From CAIZQW01 sp942493055 (GTDB taxonomy: Bacteria; Verrucomicrobiota; Kiritimatiellia; RFP12; UBA1067), in contig OW818680.1 in assembly GCA_942493055.1 (NCBI GenBank), positions 682,001 through 746,000 on the forward strand: DNA of 64,000 nucleotides, read 5' to 3'. The translations under genes and the position numbers were made by a program. Below are positions 1 through 8,652 of this stretch, one piece after another. Position 1 is the first letter of the stretch; the number at the start of each line of letters is the position of its first letter. The notes below the pieces were generated by a model, which saw nothing but the letters and a program-made list of their open reading frames with translations, did no database searches and was not told where the DNA came from.

Positions 1-192
1 TATCACGCTCCCCAGTTCTTGTCGATAAACTTTATTGCCCCCTTTACCGCCTGGGAGGTTTTTTCCCCATGGCACAGGACAGGTCAATGACATATCATAG
101 ACGCGTGTTTGATGAAGAGATGGCGGCTTTCACAGCCAGACCATGGCTAAATTATAAAAGGGAATTGATTTCAGTCAAAGAACAGGAGTCAC
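1..192. other. Leader region without a gene
   Basis: No supportable gene is seen in the first 192 bases. The last bases carry a Shine-Dalgarno-like AGGAG about 6 nt before the ATG at 193. The stretch may be the 3' side of a gene that lies mostly outside the window, but no reading frame supports this. Confidence 0.5.
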
Positions 193-969
193 ATGTTAAT
201 CAAAGAAAAAGCAATAATGGGGTGCGCGTTAGACAGCTTTGACGGGCAGATCGGAAAGGTCAGGGATTTTTATTTTGACGATCATCACTGGACAATCCGG
301 TATCTGGTCGCAGATACAGGAACGTGGTTGTCGGGCAGGAAGGTGCTCATCTCTCCGCATGCCCTGTCGGCGACAGATACAGATAATCGACTCATCACGG
401 TCACACTCACAAAAAAACAGATCGAGAATAGCCCCTTATTAGACAGCGAAACGTCCATTTCACGACAATTCGAGAAGGAGTACTACGAATATTACACCTG
501 GCCCATCTACTGGATCGGCCTCTTCGAATGGGGGAATTATCCATACATTGTCCGTGATTTCGGGTGTGAAAAGCACGTGCCAGAGGATGAGCAGAAAGTT
601 GATTCCCATCTATTCAGCACGCATACGGTGAGGGGATATCATATACAGGCAATGGACGGAGAGATTGGACATGTTGATGACTTTATCATCGACGACGAGA
701 CATGGACGATCCGATATTTGGTCATCGATACGAACAACTGGTGGCCTGGCAAAAAGGTGCTCATTTCACCCCGCTGGATTGACCGCGTGATGTGGGATGA
801 AGCAAAAGTCTATGTCCATCTTCAACGTGAGACTATCAGGTCGGCACCTGAATACACAGACTGGTCTATGCTCACGCGCGAGTTCGAGACTGATCTGCAT
901 CGTTATTACAATCGTAAAGGCTACTGGGTGGTGGAACCCGTGGATCAACTGACGTCCCCATCACGTTAG
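193..969 (+). CDS. Tandem PRC-barrel domain protein, copy 1
   Basis: A 258-residue soluble protein without signal peptide or membrane segment. It has two PRC-barrel-like units, around residues 5-80 and 148-235. Each contains the pattern DGxIGxVxDFxxDDxxWTIRYLV followed by WxxGxKVLISP, which is typical of the family. PRC-barrel proteins bind RNA, photosystem or envelope partners, and two-barrel stand-alone forms are often stress-induced; the role here is unknown. A near-identical-length paralogue lies at 2114-2890, and both are followed by a tiny MNKYDE-type protein, so the pair was duplicated as a unit. The ATG at 193 has a good ribosome-binding site. Confidence 0.88.
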   Translation: MLIKEKAIMGCALDSFDGQIGKVRDFYFDDHHWTIRYLVADTGTWLSGRKVLISPHALSATDTDNRLITVTLTKKQIENSPLLDSETSISRQFEKEYYEYYTWPIYWIGLFEWGNYPYIVRDFGCEKHVPEDEQKVDSHLFSTHTVRGYHIQAMDGEIGHVDDFIIDDETWTIRYLVIDTNNWWPGKKVLISPRWIDRVMWDEAKVYVHLQRETIRSAPEYTDWSMLTREFETDLHRYYNRKGYWVVEPVDQLTSPSR

Positions 970-1050
970 AAGCACGGAAGCACCTCCCTTACTTTGCATG
1001 ACAGCACATACAAACAGTAAACAATTAAACAACACTAACGAAAGGACGCC

Positions 1051-1242
1051 ATGAACAAATACGATGAAATCAGTTCGATCTACCCTCCTTATCGCAGACC
1101 GGAAAGGGAACCCAAGCTGTTAACCGGCAACTTGACTCACCGTGAGCGAGACACGGAAGATGACACCACCACTCCCGCTGAGAAGCCAGACATGACTTTG
1201 AGGACGTATTGGCAAAATATGAATGCGTTCGCCAGAGATTAA
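1051..1242 (+). CDS. Small MNKYDE-type protein, copy 1
   Basis: A 63-residue charged, proline-rich protein with a good Shine-Dalgarno (AAAGGA) before its ATG. The N-terminus MNKYDEISSIYPPY is shared with the 49-residue product at 2887-3036 (MNKYDEIDAVYPPY), which also follows a PRC-barrel gene. Conservation of the N-terminus and of the pairing argues that it is real. No known family is recognised, and there is no signal peptide or membrane segment. It probably acts with the upstream PRC-barrel protein; this is inference. Confidence 0.72.
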   Translation: MNKYDEISSIYPPYRRPEREPKLLTGNLTHRERDTEDDTTTPAEKPDMTLRTYWQNMNAFARD

Positions 1243-1367
1243 GCGTCCGCAGTGAAAATCACTAAGTCGAAAAGCGTATTTTTTTATGCTTTGATTCTAA
1301 CGCTTGCCCGTGGTATTGTAAATTTAACGAACTAAACATGGATTTTCGATAGCAGGAGGGCGTTAAC

Positions 1368-1895
1368 ATGGAGTACTTGTGGAATGAGCTAACTGGCGGG
1401 ATTCCGGATGTGAGTCATTTAACGCGCATTATTGTCCGGTTGGTAGCGGCTGTACTGCTGGGCGGGGTCGTGGGATTGGAGCGCGAACGCATGGGAAAAC
1501 CAGCAGGGCTGCGCACACACATGCTGGTTTGCCTCGGCACTGTAGCCTTCATCCTTGCATGCTCAGAATCCAATTTCACTTCGGACAGCATATCACGCGT
1601 CATCCAGGGCATCCTGGCCGGCATCGGGTTTATAGGCGCGGGCGCCATTCTGAAAACGAGTGAAAAGCAAGACGTGCATGTTCACGGACTCACAACAGCG
1701 GCTGGGATCTGGATGACAGCAGCGATCGGCGTCGCCATCGGCCTTGGCCGTCTGGGCGTGGCGTTGTTATGCACCTTCTTCATCGTGATCATCCTGTCGC
1801 TGGCAAGGAGATTCGAACATCGGCGAAGAGAAACAGAGCTAAAACTGAGTACTGCCGTAACCGAACAGGAACCTGGCAATCGAAAAGACCCCTGA
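1368..1895 (+). CDS. MgtC/SapB family membrane protein
   Basis: A 175-residue integral membrane protein with the MgtC/SapB signature: LRTHMLVCLG, then a GxGFIGAGAIL segment and GLTTAAGIWMTAAIG. About four or five hydrophobic segments fill residues 20-145, followed by a charged tail. Family members affect Mg2+ homeostasis, intracellular survival or membrane ATPase activity; many environmental copies have no assigned role. An AGGAGG-type ribosome-binding site precedes the ATG. It sits between the two PRC-barrel/MNKYDE units, which suggests a shared envelope or ion-stress response, but that link is inferred from position only. Confidence 0.9.
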   Translation: MEYLWNELTGGIPDVSHLTRIIVRLVAAVLLGGVVGLERERMGKPAGLRTHMLVCLGTVAFILACSESNFTSDSISRVIQGILAGIGFIGAGAILKTSEKQDVHVHGLTTAAGIWMTAAIGVAIGLGRLGVALLCTFFIVIILSLARRFEHRRRETELKLSTAVTEQEPGNRKDP

Positions 1896-1969
1896 GTTTC
1901 AAGACTCTTGGGAAGCCACGCAGAATATATACATCCCGCCGGCAGACGTAACTTCCGGCACCTTCAGCT

Positions 1970-1986
1970 GTAGGGTTTCACCCTAT
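1970..1986 (+). terminator. Possible hairpin after the mgtC-like gene
   Basis: GTAGGG, a five-base TTTCA loop and CCCTAT form a perfect 6-bp stem 75 bases after the mgtC-like stop codon. There is no clear U-tract behind it, so intrinsic termination is only possible. It lies in the 218-bp gap before the second PRC-barrel gene, where nothing else is seen. Confidence 0.3.
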
Positions 1987-2113
1987 GTTAAAACTGTCCA
2001 TACTGGCGTAATATTCAATTACCAGAAGAAGCCAGGCTGCAACGAAACTGATCTATTAAAATGGCTGCCTGGCAATTCATTACTGCCAGTAGCCCCATAG
2101 CAAAAGGAGAAAT

Positions 2114-2890
2114 ATGCTCTGCAAAACAAAATCACTCAAGGGGTACACCCTGAATAGCCTTGATGGCGAAATAGGGACGATCAAAGAATTTTACTTCGAT
2201 GACAAGCATTGGACGATACGCTACCTGGTAGCAGATACAGGAATCTGGTTACCCGGCAGGCAGGTTCTGATTTCTCCACACGCGCTAGGCGCCTTGAGTA
2301 AAGAAGAAAAGCAAATCTCTGTCAAATTAACCCGAAAACAGATTGAGGAGAGTCCGCCGCTGGAGAGCGACAAACCCGTCTCGAGGCAATTCGAGGAGGC
2401 GTATTACGGACATTATGCATGGCCGATGTATTGGGATGGCCCCTTAGTGTGGGGCGATTACCCTTACATTGTGCGTGACTACGAGATGCAAAAAGTATCA
2501 CACCAACGCAGACAAGCAGGAGACTCCCATTTGCGCAGCACGCACAATGTGTGTGGCTATCACATTCACGCCACAGACGGGGCAATCGGACATCTCGATG
2601 ACTTCATCATCGATGACGAGACATGGACGATACGCTATCTGATCATCGACACTCGAAACTGGTTTCCAGGAAAGAAGGTTCTGATTTCACCGCTTTGGAT
2701 CGACCGCGTGAGTTGGCACGAATCGAAAGTGTTTGTCAACTTATCAAAGGAGATCATCAGTCATTCACCGGAATACACAGACTGGTCCGTACTCACGCGA
2801 GAATTTGAGGTCGATCTCTATCAACACTATAAGCGCCAAGGATACTGGGTCGTTGAACCCGTTAACACAACAACAAAAGGATGCTCATGA
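2114..2890 (+). CDS. Tandem PRC-barrel domain protein, copy 2
   Basis: A 258-residue paralogue of the product of 193-969, of identical length and clearly similar along its whole length. It has two PRC-barrel units (about residues 5-80 and 150-235), each with WTIRYL and KVLISP segments. The strong AAAGGAG ribosome-binding site supports the ATG at 2114. Its stop codon overlaps the ATG of the next small gene (ATGA at 2887-2890), so the two are probably translationally coupled. Function is unknown; envelope or stress association is a family-level guess. Confidence 0.88.
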   Translation: MLCKTKSLKGYTLNSLDGEIGTIKEFYFDDKHWTIRYLVADTGIWLPGRQVLISPHALGALSKEEKQISVKLTRKQIEESPPLESDKPVSRQFEEAYYGHYAWPMYWDGPLVWGDYPYIVRDYEMQKVSHQRRQAGDSHLRSTHNVCGYHIHATDGAIGHLDDFIIDDETWTIRYLIIDTRNWFPGKKVLISPLWIDRVSWHESKVFVNLSKEIISHSPEYTDWSVLTREFEVDLYQHYKRQGYWVVEPVNTTTKGCS

Positions 2891-3036
2891 ACAAGTACGA
2901 TGAAATCGATGCGGTCTATCCTCCCTATACGAAGGTCCCCCAACTCTTAACCGATGAATCTGTCCAACTTCTCCATGACTCTATGAAGGAGCCAGTCCAT
3001 GCCGATCCAAAGCCCGACAGTGACATCCACAAGTAA
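2887..3036 (+). CDS. Small MNKYDE-type protein, copy 2
   Basis: A 49-residue product that starts inside the stop codon of the PRC-barrel gene (ATGA overlap). It begins MNKYDEIDAVYPPY, nearly the same as the small protein at 1051-1242, then continues with QLLTDESVQLLHDSMKEP. The rest is hydrophilic, with no membrane segment and no known family. Two independent copies, each directly behind a PRC-barrel gene, are the main evidence that this very short frame is translated. Confidence 0.7.
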   Translation: MNKYDEIDAVYPPYTKVPQLLTDESVQLLHDSMKEPVHADPKPDSDIHK

Positions 3037-3051
3037 AGGCTCAACAAAATT

Positions 3052-3216
3052 ATGAGTGTTCATTTATTTCTGGGAATCGTCATCGGAGGAATTCTCGGCT
3101 TCGCCGTTTACCACTTCACTGGGTCTTCCGCGAGTAGCTGGCCTATCACGGCAAACCCATGGATATGCACAATTGCAGGCATTGGCCTCGGGGCGATGCT
3201 TTCCAGGCTTAACTGA
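3052..3216 (+). CDS. 54-residue membrane protein, DUF6132-like
   Basis: A short frame starting 16 nt after the preceding small gene. The product has two hydrophobic helices (about residues 4-20 and 38-52) and a central SSWPITANPW segment. This resembles the DUF6132-type mini membrane proteins (a glycine-rich first helix, then a CPITSNP-like turn and a second helix). Family recognition is from memory of the pattern. It is probably in one transcript with the PRC-barrel/MNKYDE pair. Function is unknown. Confidence 0.65.
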   Translation: MSVHLFLGIVIGGILGFAVYHFTGSSASSWPITANPWICTIAGIGLGAMLSRLN

Positions 3217-3233
3217 TGAGCGTACTTATCTTC

Positions 3234-4598
3234 TTATTCCGCAGTTAAGACGAGCACCCAGTCAATCGGATGAAGCTCTTCAGGCGGCGCAATTTTTAAC
3301 TCACTCTTCTTCTCCTGGACACCCCGGTCATGGGTTACGCCCAAGCGCGGATCAAACCATGCGATCCGAAATTTTGATTTTCCCAGCACAGAGGTGTCAA
3401 TCACCGCCTCCGTATGATGCGGGAAATAAGCCATGATATAGGTTGCGTTTTTTTCGCCCGGCGTACGGTCGCTGGTCACTGCTATATACCGGAACGACTC
3501 CTTGGGCCCCTGCTTTAACAATGCTTGATCGGGAATGCGGGTCAGAAAGGGCTTTGATTCCATGAGCGTACGCAGATGACGCATCTGGTTAGCGCCTGGC
3601 TGGACGATTGCCTCCATCCAAGAAGATGTGGGAACATTTTTCGGTTTGCGCCCAGGCTTCCAAAACTGCCATACCGCATGGTTTCCATACGTATGACCAC
3701 ATGCGCCGGAGAAGACGGCCCAGTAGGCTCCTCGACGGACATCAACTTCACCCAGCCAGCCATTTTCACTCTTAAATCCGTTTGGATGCGACTCATAAGG
3801 CGGTTCACCATCGATGCATGGTTTTATGGGTGTACGCGCATAGTCTCTCTGGATAAACTCAAAGTTTTTAGCATTACGGAGATGGCCGGTCTGTGACATG
3901 TTGAAGGTGAGCCATGTTGCATCATGGAAATATTTGGAAGACTGCTCCTGCCCGCAAGGATGGAAGGTCATCAAATGCCGACCACCATCCCCCTCCTTTA
4001 GCCCTTCCGCCATGCTGGTGATAATCGAACGCTGAAGATCGGTCTTGATGGGACGGTCACCGCCGAGAATCCAAATTACAGGCTTATCGCGATAACGCTT
4101 GCCAAGGAAATCGCCATAGACCCGCGCATTCTCCGGCGTGAAGACCAGCGGCCCTTCGCCCCAGACCATGTTCCACTTATCGCCCCATGTTGGAAGGAGG
4201 CCCGCCACAAGTCCACGTTCAGCCATCATATCAACCAGTTTGTCGACATATTTGAAATAGGCCTCGTTCGGCTTCGTCGGATCCAAATCAATCAAAGGCA
4301 AATCTCCATTCGCGTTTGGTACACGCAACCCGTTCTCCTCCGCAAGGATGACGCATTGGATCACGGTGAACCCTTGAGCCGCACGGCGGTCGAGATAGAC
4401 TTCAGCCTCTTTCGCATCAGTCCGATGAAAGAGTTCCCAGGCCGTATCAGCCAGGTAAAAGAAAGGTTTCCCCTCGGAGGTCGTCAGATATCGGCTGTTC
4501 GGACTAACCTTCAATCCGATTTGCGCAGTTTTCTGCTCAGCAGAAATCGTAAACGTCACCAGTATTAACAAAAAGATACTCTGTAAACATTTAATCAT
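3234..4598 (-). CDS. Secreted DUF4038 (apiosidase-like) glycoside hydrolase
   Basis: A 454-residue protein with an N-terminal signal peptide (about residues 1-20). The DUF4038 TIM-barrel begins near residue 30 (RYLTTSEGKPFFYLADTAWE) and includes IWILGGDRP and a GxxxHTYGNHAVWQFW region. The C-terminal part (about 365-454), with MAYFPHHTEAVIDTS and RIAWFDPR, matches the putative collagen-binding/beta-sandwich module that usually follows DUF4038. Characterised relatives cleave apiose or other side-chain sugars from plant glycans; the substrate here cannot be read. It is alone in its transcription unit, tail to tail with the small plus-strand genes. Confidence 0.85.
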   Translation of the reverse strand: MIKCLQSIFLLILVTFTISAEQKTAQIGLKVSPNSRYLTTSEGKPFFYLADTAWELFHRTDAKEAEVYLDRRAAQGFTVIQCVILAEENGLRVPNANGDLPLIDLDPTKPNEAYFKYVDKLVDMMAERGLVAGLLPTWGDKWNMVWGEGPLVFTPENARVYGDFLGKRYRDKPVIWILGGDRPIKTDLQRSIITSMAEGLKEGDGGRHLMTFHPCGQEQSSKYFHDATWLTFNMSQTGHLRNAKNFEFIQRDYARTPIKPCIDGEPPYESHPNGFKSENGWLGEVDVRRGAYWAVFSGACGHTYGNHAVWQFWKPGRKPKNVPTSSWMEAIVQPGANQMRHLRTLMESKPFLTRIPDQALLKQGPKESFRYIAVTSDRTPGEKNATYIMAYFPHHTEAVIDTSVLGKSKFRIAWFDPRLGVTHDRGVQEKKSELKIAPPEELHPIDWVLVLTAE

Positions 4599-4720
4599 AA
4601 CAAGCCCCCCCCATTAATGAATGACGGATACTATCATTTTTCATATTTGGTGACAAGATTTCCCTCATCCAAAAGGCAGGTCACAGGCACATATCCGTCC
4701 CGTAACACATCAAGTCGCAA

Positions 4721-4749
4721 TTGCGCCTTGGGGCCTCTTTTGGTAAACT
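4721..4749 (+). promoter_or_regulatory. Putative sigma-70 promoter of uvrA
   Basis: TTGCGC at 4721-4726 and TAAACT at 4744-4749 are separated by 17 bp. Transcription would start near 4756, just before the ribosome-binding site AAGGAAGA and the ATG at 4772. This supports the 4772 start over upstream alternatives, which would overlap the promoter. Confidence 0.5.
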
Positions 4750-4771
4750 TATAAAACAAAAAAGGAAGAAG

Positions 4772-7576
4772 ATGTCAGATATTATCATTACAGGCGCGCG
4801 GCAACATAATTTGAAGAATGTCGATGTACGCATTCCGCGCGATTCTCTAACCGTTGTAACCGGGCTCAGCGGCTCAGGAAAGTCATCACTCGCATTTGAT
4901 ACGCTCTACGCAGAGGGCCAGCGCCGCTATGTGGAAAGCCTTTCCGCGTATGCCCGTCAATTCTTGGACCAGATGCAGAAGCCCGAAGTTGATCACATTG
5001 AAGGTCTCTCCCCGGCCATCGCCATTGAACAGCGCACCTCCGGCGGTAATCCCCGCTCCATCGTAGCAACCGTCACGGAAATCCACGATTACCTGCGTCT
5101 GCTCTACGGCAGCATCGGCAAGGCACATTGCCCGAAATGCGGGAAGCCTGTGCAGAAGCAAAGCGCGGAGGAGATCGTGGAGCAGGTCCTCGCACATGAA
5201 CCCGGCACTAAAATCATTCTCCTCGCACCGCTCGTTCGCGGCAAGAAGGGACGTCACGAGGAGATCTTCGCGGCGATCAAACGACAAGGCTTCGTCCGTA
5301 TGCGTGTCGATGGCAAGATGCTCCCCATCGAGGAAATCCCTGAACTCGAGAAGACCAAAGCCCATACCATCGAAGCAGTCGTCGACCGCCTGGTCGTCGG
5401 CGATGGCATCCGCAGACGTCTGACGGATTCGGTTGAACTGGCACTGAAGCAGGGCGAAGGAATTATTCGCCTGTTGAGTATTGGCAAGGACAACAAGGAA
5501 GTCGAAACACTCTATTCAGAGAAGAATGCCTGCCCCGACTGCTCCATCAGCTTTGAAGAGCTGAAACCACGCGCCTTCTCCTTCAACAGCCCGTATGGCG
5601 CCTGCCCGACCTGCTCGGGTCTTGGGGCGCAGTGGATTTTTGATGAGGACCTCGCTGTCCCTGATAAATCGCTGCCCACGCGTGAAGCTATCAAGGCCTG
5701 GCGGTGCGTCGGCCACCATGCCATCATCTATTACAAGTATCTCCTCGATGCCATTGCCAAGCAGTTTAAAATCAATCTTTCCACCCCCTACGAGAAGCTG
5801 CCGGAGAAGCAGCGGCACCTGCTCATGTACGGCACCGACGAACTGCTGTCGCTGGATTGGCGCAATGAGGACAAGCCCTTTGAGGGCGTGCTGGCCAACC
5901 TGAAGCGCAGACATGACGAAGCGGAGTCGGACGAGATGCGCGAAAAGCTCGCGCCCTTCATGAGCCGCCAGATCTGCCCCGCCTGTCATGGTGCGCGGCT
6001 CCGTCCGGAATCCTGCGCCTGCACAGTCGGAGACAAGTCCATCGTCGATGTCATGAACATGACCGTGCGCCAAAGCTTTGCCTTCTTTGAAAATCTCACG
6101 CTCTCTCAGCCGGAACTCAATATGGTCGCGGAGGTCCTGAAGGAAATCCGCAAACGGTTGAAGTTCTTGTCAGATGTCGGACTCGACTACCTGTCGCTTT
6201 CTCGCGAAAGCGCCACGCTCTCCGGCGGCGAGATGCAACGCATCCGATTGGCAACTCAAATCGGCTCAGGCCTTGTCGGCGTCCTGTATGTCATGGATGA
6301 GCCCACGATCGGACTCCATCCGCGCGACAATGAACGCCTCATCGCCATGCTCCATGCGTTGCAGAAGCGCGGCAACACTGTCGTCATCGTCGAACACGAC
6401 GAGGAAATGATCCGCACAGCAGACTACATCATCGACCTGGGCCCTGGCGCCGGACGGCATGGCGGCGAAGTGGTTTATCAGGGCGACTTCAAAGGACTGA
6501 TGAAATCCAAGGTTTCCGAGACTGCCGCCTACCTCTCCGGACGCAAGCGCATTGAAATTCCCGCGAACCCTGTCAAGCCTGGCAAAGCGCGCATCAAGAT
6601 TATCGGCGCAGCGGAAAATAATCTCCAGTCGATTGACGTCGATATCCCCCTGGGCTGCTTCACCTGTGTGACGGGCGTGTCCGGTTCAGGGAAATCCACA
6701 CTCATCAGCGACATCCTGAAGTGCCAACTCTTCAAACACTTCTACGGCTCCAAAGAGAAGCCGGGCGCTTTCAAAAAGATCACAGGAATCGAGTTGCTCG
6801 ACAAGGTCATTGAGATTGACCAGAGCCCGATCGGACGCACCCCGCGCAGCAATCCCGTCACATATACAGGCGCATTCACTGCAATCCGCGAAATCTTTGC
6901 TGCAACGCCCGCTGCCAAAGTGCGCGGCTACGGGCCCGGACGCTTCAGCTTCAATGTGAAGGGCGGACGCTGCGAGGTCTGCCAAGGCGACGGCATGCGC
7001 TGTCTGGAGATGCACTTCCTGCCTGATGTCTACGTGACCTGCGAACAATGCGGCGGACAGCGCTACAACCGGGAGACGCTGGAGGTCCGATATCGCGATA
7101 AGAATATCGCAGAGGTTCTGGACATGACAGTTGATGAAGCATTGGAATTCTTCGCGCCTGTCCCTATGGTCGCCAACAAGCTCAAGACGCTTTCCGAAGT
7201 CGGTCTAGGGTATATCCATCTTGGACAGTCCTCCACAACGCTTTCCGGCGGTGAAGCGCAACGCATCAAGCTTGCGACCGAACTCTCCAAGCGCGCCACA
7301 GGCAAGACCCTTTACCTGCTCGACGAACCAACGACAGGACTTCATTTCGCGGATGTGCACAAGCTCCTCGAACTCCTGCTACGCCTGCGCGCATCAGGCA
7401 ATACCGTTGTCGTGATCGAGCACAATCTCGACATTATTAAATGCGCCGATTATATCATCGACCTCGGTCCTGGCGGAGGCGATGAAGGCGGCACGCTCGT
7501 AGCCGCCGGCACCCCCAAACAAATCGCCGCCTGCGACGCCTCCCACACTGGCCGCTTCCTCAAACGGCTGTTGTAA
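4772..7576 (+). CDS. uvrA: UvrABC excinuclease subunit A
   Basis: A 934-residue protein of normal UvrA length. It has two ABC ATPase modules: Walker A GLSGSGKSS near residue 35 and GVSGSGKST near 630. Both signature motifs are present (LSGGEMQRIRLA and LSGGEAQRIKLA). Zinc-binding cysteine pairs occur (CPKCG; CPDC with CPTC; CEVCQGDGMRC with CEQCGG). UvrA2 scans DNA for bulky lesions and loads UvrB in nucleotide excision repair, in the cytoplasm. The ATG at 4772 (MSDIIITGARQHNLKN) matches family starts and has a good ribosome-binding site. It is a single-gene unit beside the defence island. Confidence 0.98.
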   Translation: MSDIIITGARQHNLKNVDVRIPRDSLTVVTGLSGSGKSSLAFDTLYAEGQRRYVESLSAYARQFLDQMQKPEVDHIEGLSPAIAIEQRTSGGNPRSIVATVTEIHDYLRLLYGSIGKAHCPKCGKPVQKQSAEEIVEQVLAHEPGTKIILLAPLVRGKKGRHEEIFAAIKRQGFVRMRVDGKMLPIEEIPELEKTKAHTIEAVVDRLVVGDGIRRRLTDSVELALKQGEGIIRLLSIGKDNKEVETLYSEKNACPDCSISFEELKPRAFSFNSPYGACPTCSGLGAQWIFDEDLAVPDKSLPTREAIKAWRCVGHHAIIYYKYLLDAIAKQFKINLSTPYEKLPEKQRHLLMYGTDELLSLDWRNEDKPFEGVLANLKRRHDEAESDEMREKLAPFMSRQICPACHGARLRPESCACTVGDKSIVDVMNMTVRQSFAFFENLTLSQPELNMVAEVLKEIRKRLKFLSDVGLDYLSLSRESATLSGGEMQRIRLATQIGSGLVGVLYVMDEPTIGLHPRDNERLIAMLHALQKRGNTVVIVEHDEEMIRTADYIIDLGPGAGRHGGEVVYQGDFKGLMKSKVSETAAYLSGRKRIEIPANPVKPGKARIKIIGAAENNLQSIDVDIPLGCFTCVTGVSGSGKSTLISDILKCQLFKHFYGSKEKPGAFKKITGIELLDKVIEIDQSPIGRTPRSNPVTYTGAFTAIREIFAATPAAKVRGYGPGRFSFNVKGGRCEVCQGDGMRCLEMHFLPDVYVTCEQCGGQRYNRETLEVRYRDKNIAEVLDMTVDEALEFFAPVPMVANKLKTLSEVGLGYIHLGQSSTTLSGGEAQRIKLATELSKRATGKTLYLLDEPTTGLHFADVHKLLELLLRLRASGNTVVVIEHNLDIIKCADYIIDLGPGGGDEGGTLVAAGTPKQIAACDASHTGRFLKRLL

Positions 7577-7606
7577 AGCTTGCCGTCGCGCTGGATACCG
7601 AGAATT

Positions 7607-8542
7607 TCATGTCTGGGGTACGTCGCGACGGTCTAAACGTAAACGGTAGCACATGCTCCTCGCTTCCTTGGGAGGTGTTTCGTCAAAAGGAAACTCCCAC
7701 ACCATTGTAGATACCTCAAATGGCTCATCGTACTCCCCTGCAACAAGACGAGCACGGACATCGAGTATGCGGTTGGCGAAGACACTAAGTTCAGCAACAA
7801 CCGCAGGCAGGAACGTTGCACGCATGTCGGGTTCTAACCACTGGATGGCTCGCAGTCGAGATTGTAATTCGTATGCTTCTTTTAGCACTTCAGGCCCCAG
7901 ATCAATGTAGATGGTCTGAAGAAGGCGAGAGAGGCAATCTGTTGATACCATCATTGCGTCAGTAATTGTCCCCGTGCTCTTACCCAGCCTGTCGAGCAAG
8001 ATCTTGTTCCCGCTGAGCTCTGTGAATAAGGCACCAAGTTTCTTGATATTGTCGCGTCGCGTGTGTTCATAAGACCACGCTTGTTCACGCTCAAGATAGT
8101 CTGAGACGGGACTATCGCTCTTCTCAGGGTTCTGCACGATTTCTGAAACAAGTCGTATCATGTCCCTGCGAAACTGCGAGACTTCCGCAGGGCGAATCCC
8201 GTACCTTAGTGTCCAGTACCCCTTGAGGTCGGAAGGGATGGTTCCAGTGTCTTGACAGACGATGATTGTTCTCTTGCTCAAAGAATGCCGGACACCAAGC
8301 TCATAAAAGACGTTCGGATTGTGGTCGGTCACGTCAGCCAAGACGAGCCAAGATGTACGTAGTCGCTCAACGATACTTGTTATCAGACTGCCTGTGCTTG
8401 GAACCGCACGAGTGCAAAAAAAGCCGCATTCATCAAGTGCAGGCACAAAGACGTTCTCAAAAACCTCCGTCCACTCTGCCTCTGAACAGGATGTCGTTGA
8501 CGAGAAAGGCATTATGACGAAGGCATCTTTTCTACGACTCAT
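7607..8542 (-). CDS. Deoxyribosyltransferase/TIR-like N-domain protein
   Basis: A 311-residue protein. Residues 5-125 match the nucleoside 2-deoxyribosyltransferase/TIR-like fold: AFVIMPFS, FVPALDECGFFCTRA, then LADVTDHNPNVFYELG with the likely catalytic Glu81, and IIVCQDTG. Such domains often process NAD+ or nucleosides in bacterial immunity or sense signalling nucleotides. The C-terminal 180 residues are helical and not recognised. It is last in a minus-strand run of ThsB-like, caspase and TIR genes, 110 bp after the TIR gene, with its own ribosome-binding site (TTGGAGA). A role as an extra effector or regulator of the TIR-caspase system is inferred. Confidence 0.75.
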   Translation of the reverse strand: MSRRKDAFVIMPFSSTTSCSEAEWTEVFENVFVPALDECGFFCTRAVPSTGSLITSIVERLRTSWLVLADVTDHNPNVFYELGVRHSLSKRTIIVCQDTGTIPSDLKGYWTLRYGIRPAEVSQFRRDMIRLVSEIVQNPEKSDSPVSDYLEREQAWSYEHTRRDNIKKLGALFTELSGNKILLDRLGKSTGTITDAMMVSTDCLSRLLQTIYIDLGPEVLKEAYELQSRLRAIQWLEPDMRATFLPAVVAELSVFANRILDVRARLVAGEYDEPFEVSTMVWEFPFDETPPKEARSMCYRLRLDRRDVPQT

Positions 8543-8652
8543 TGGTTTGTCTCCAACTAACTATCATAGCAGAATAGCGATCATTATTCTCTGGTATCCA
8601 CCATCTGAGGAGGAGAACCCGTAGTTGCCCACACTCCTATATGGTTGACCAA

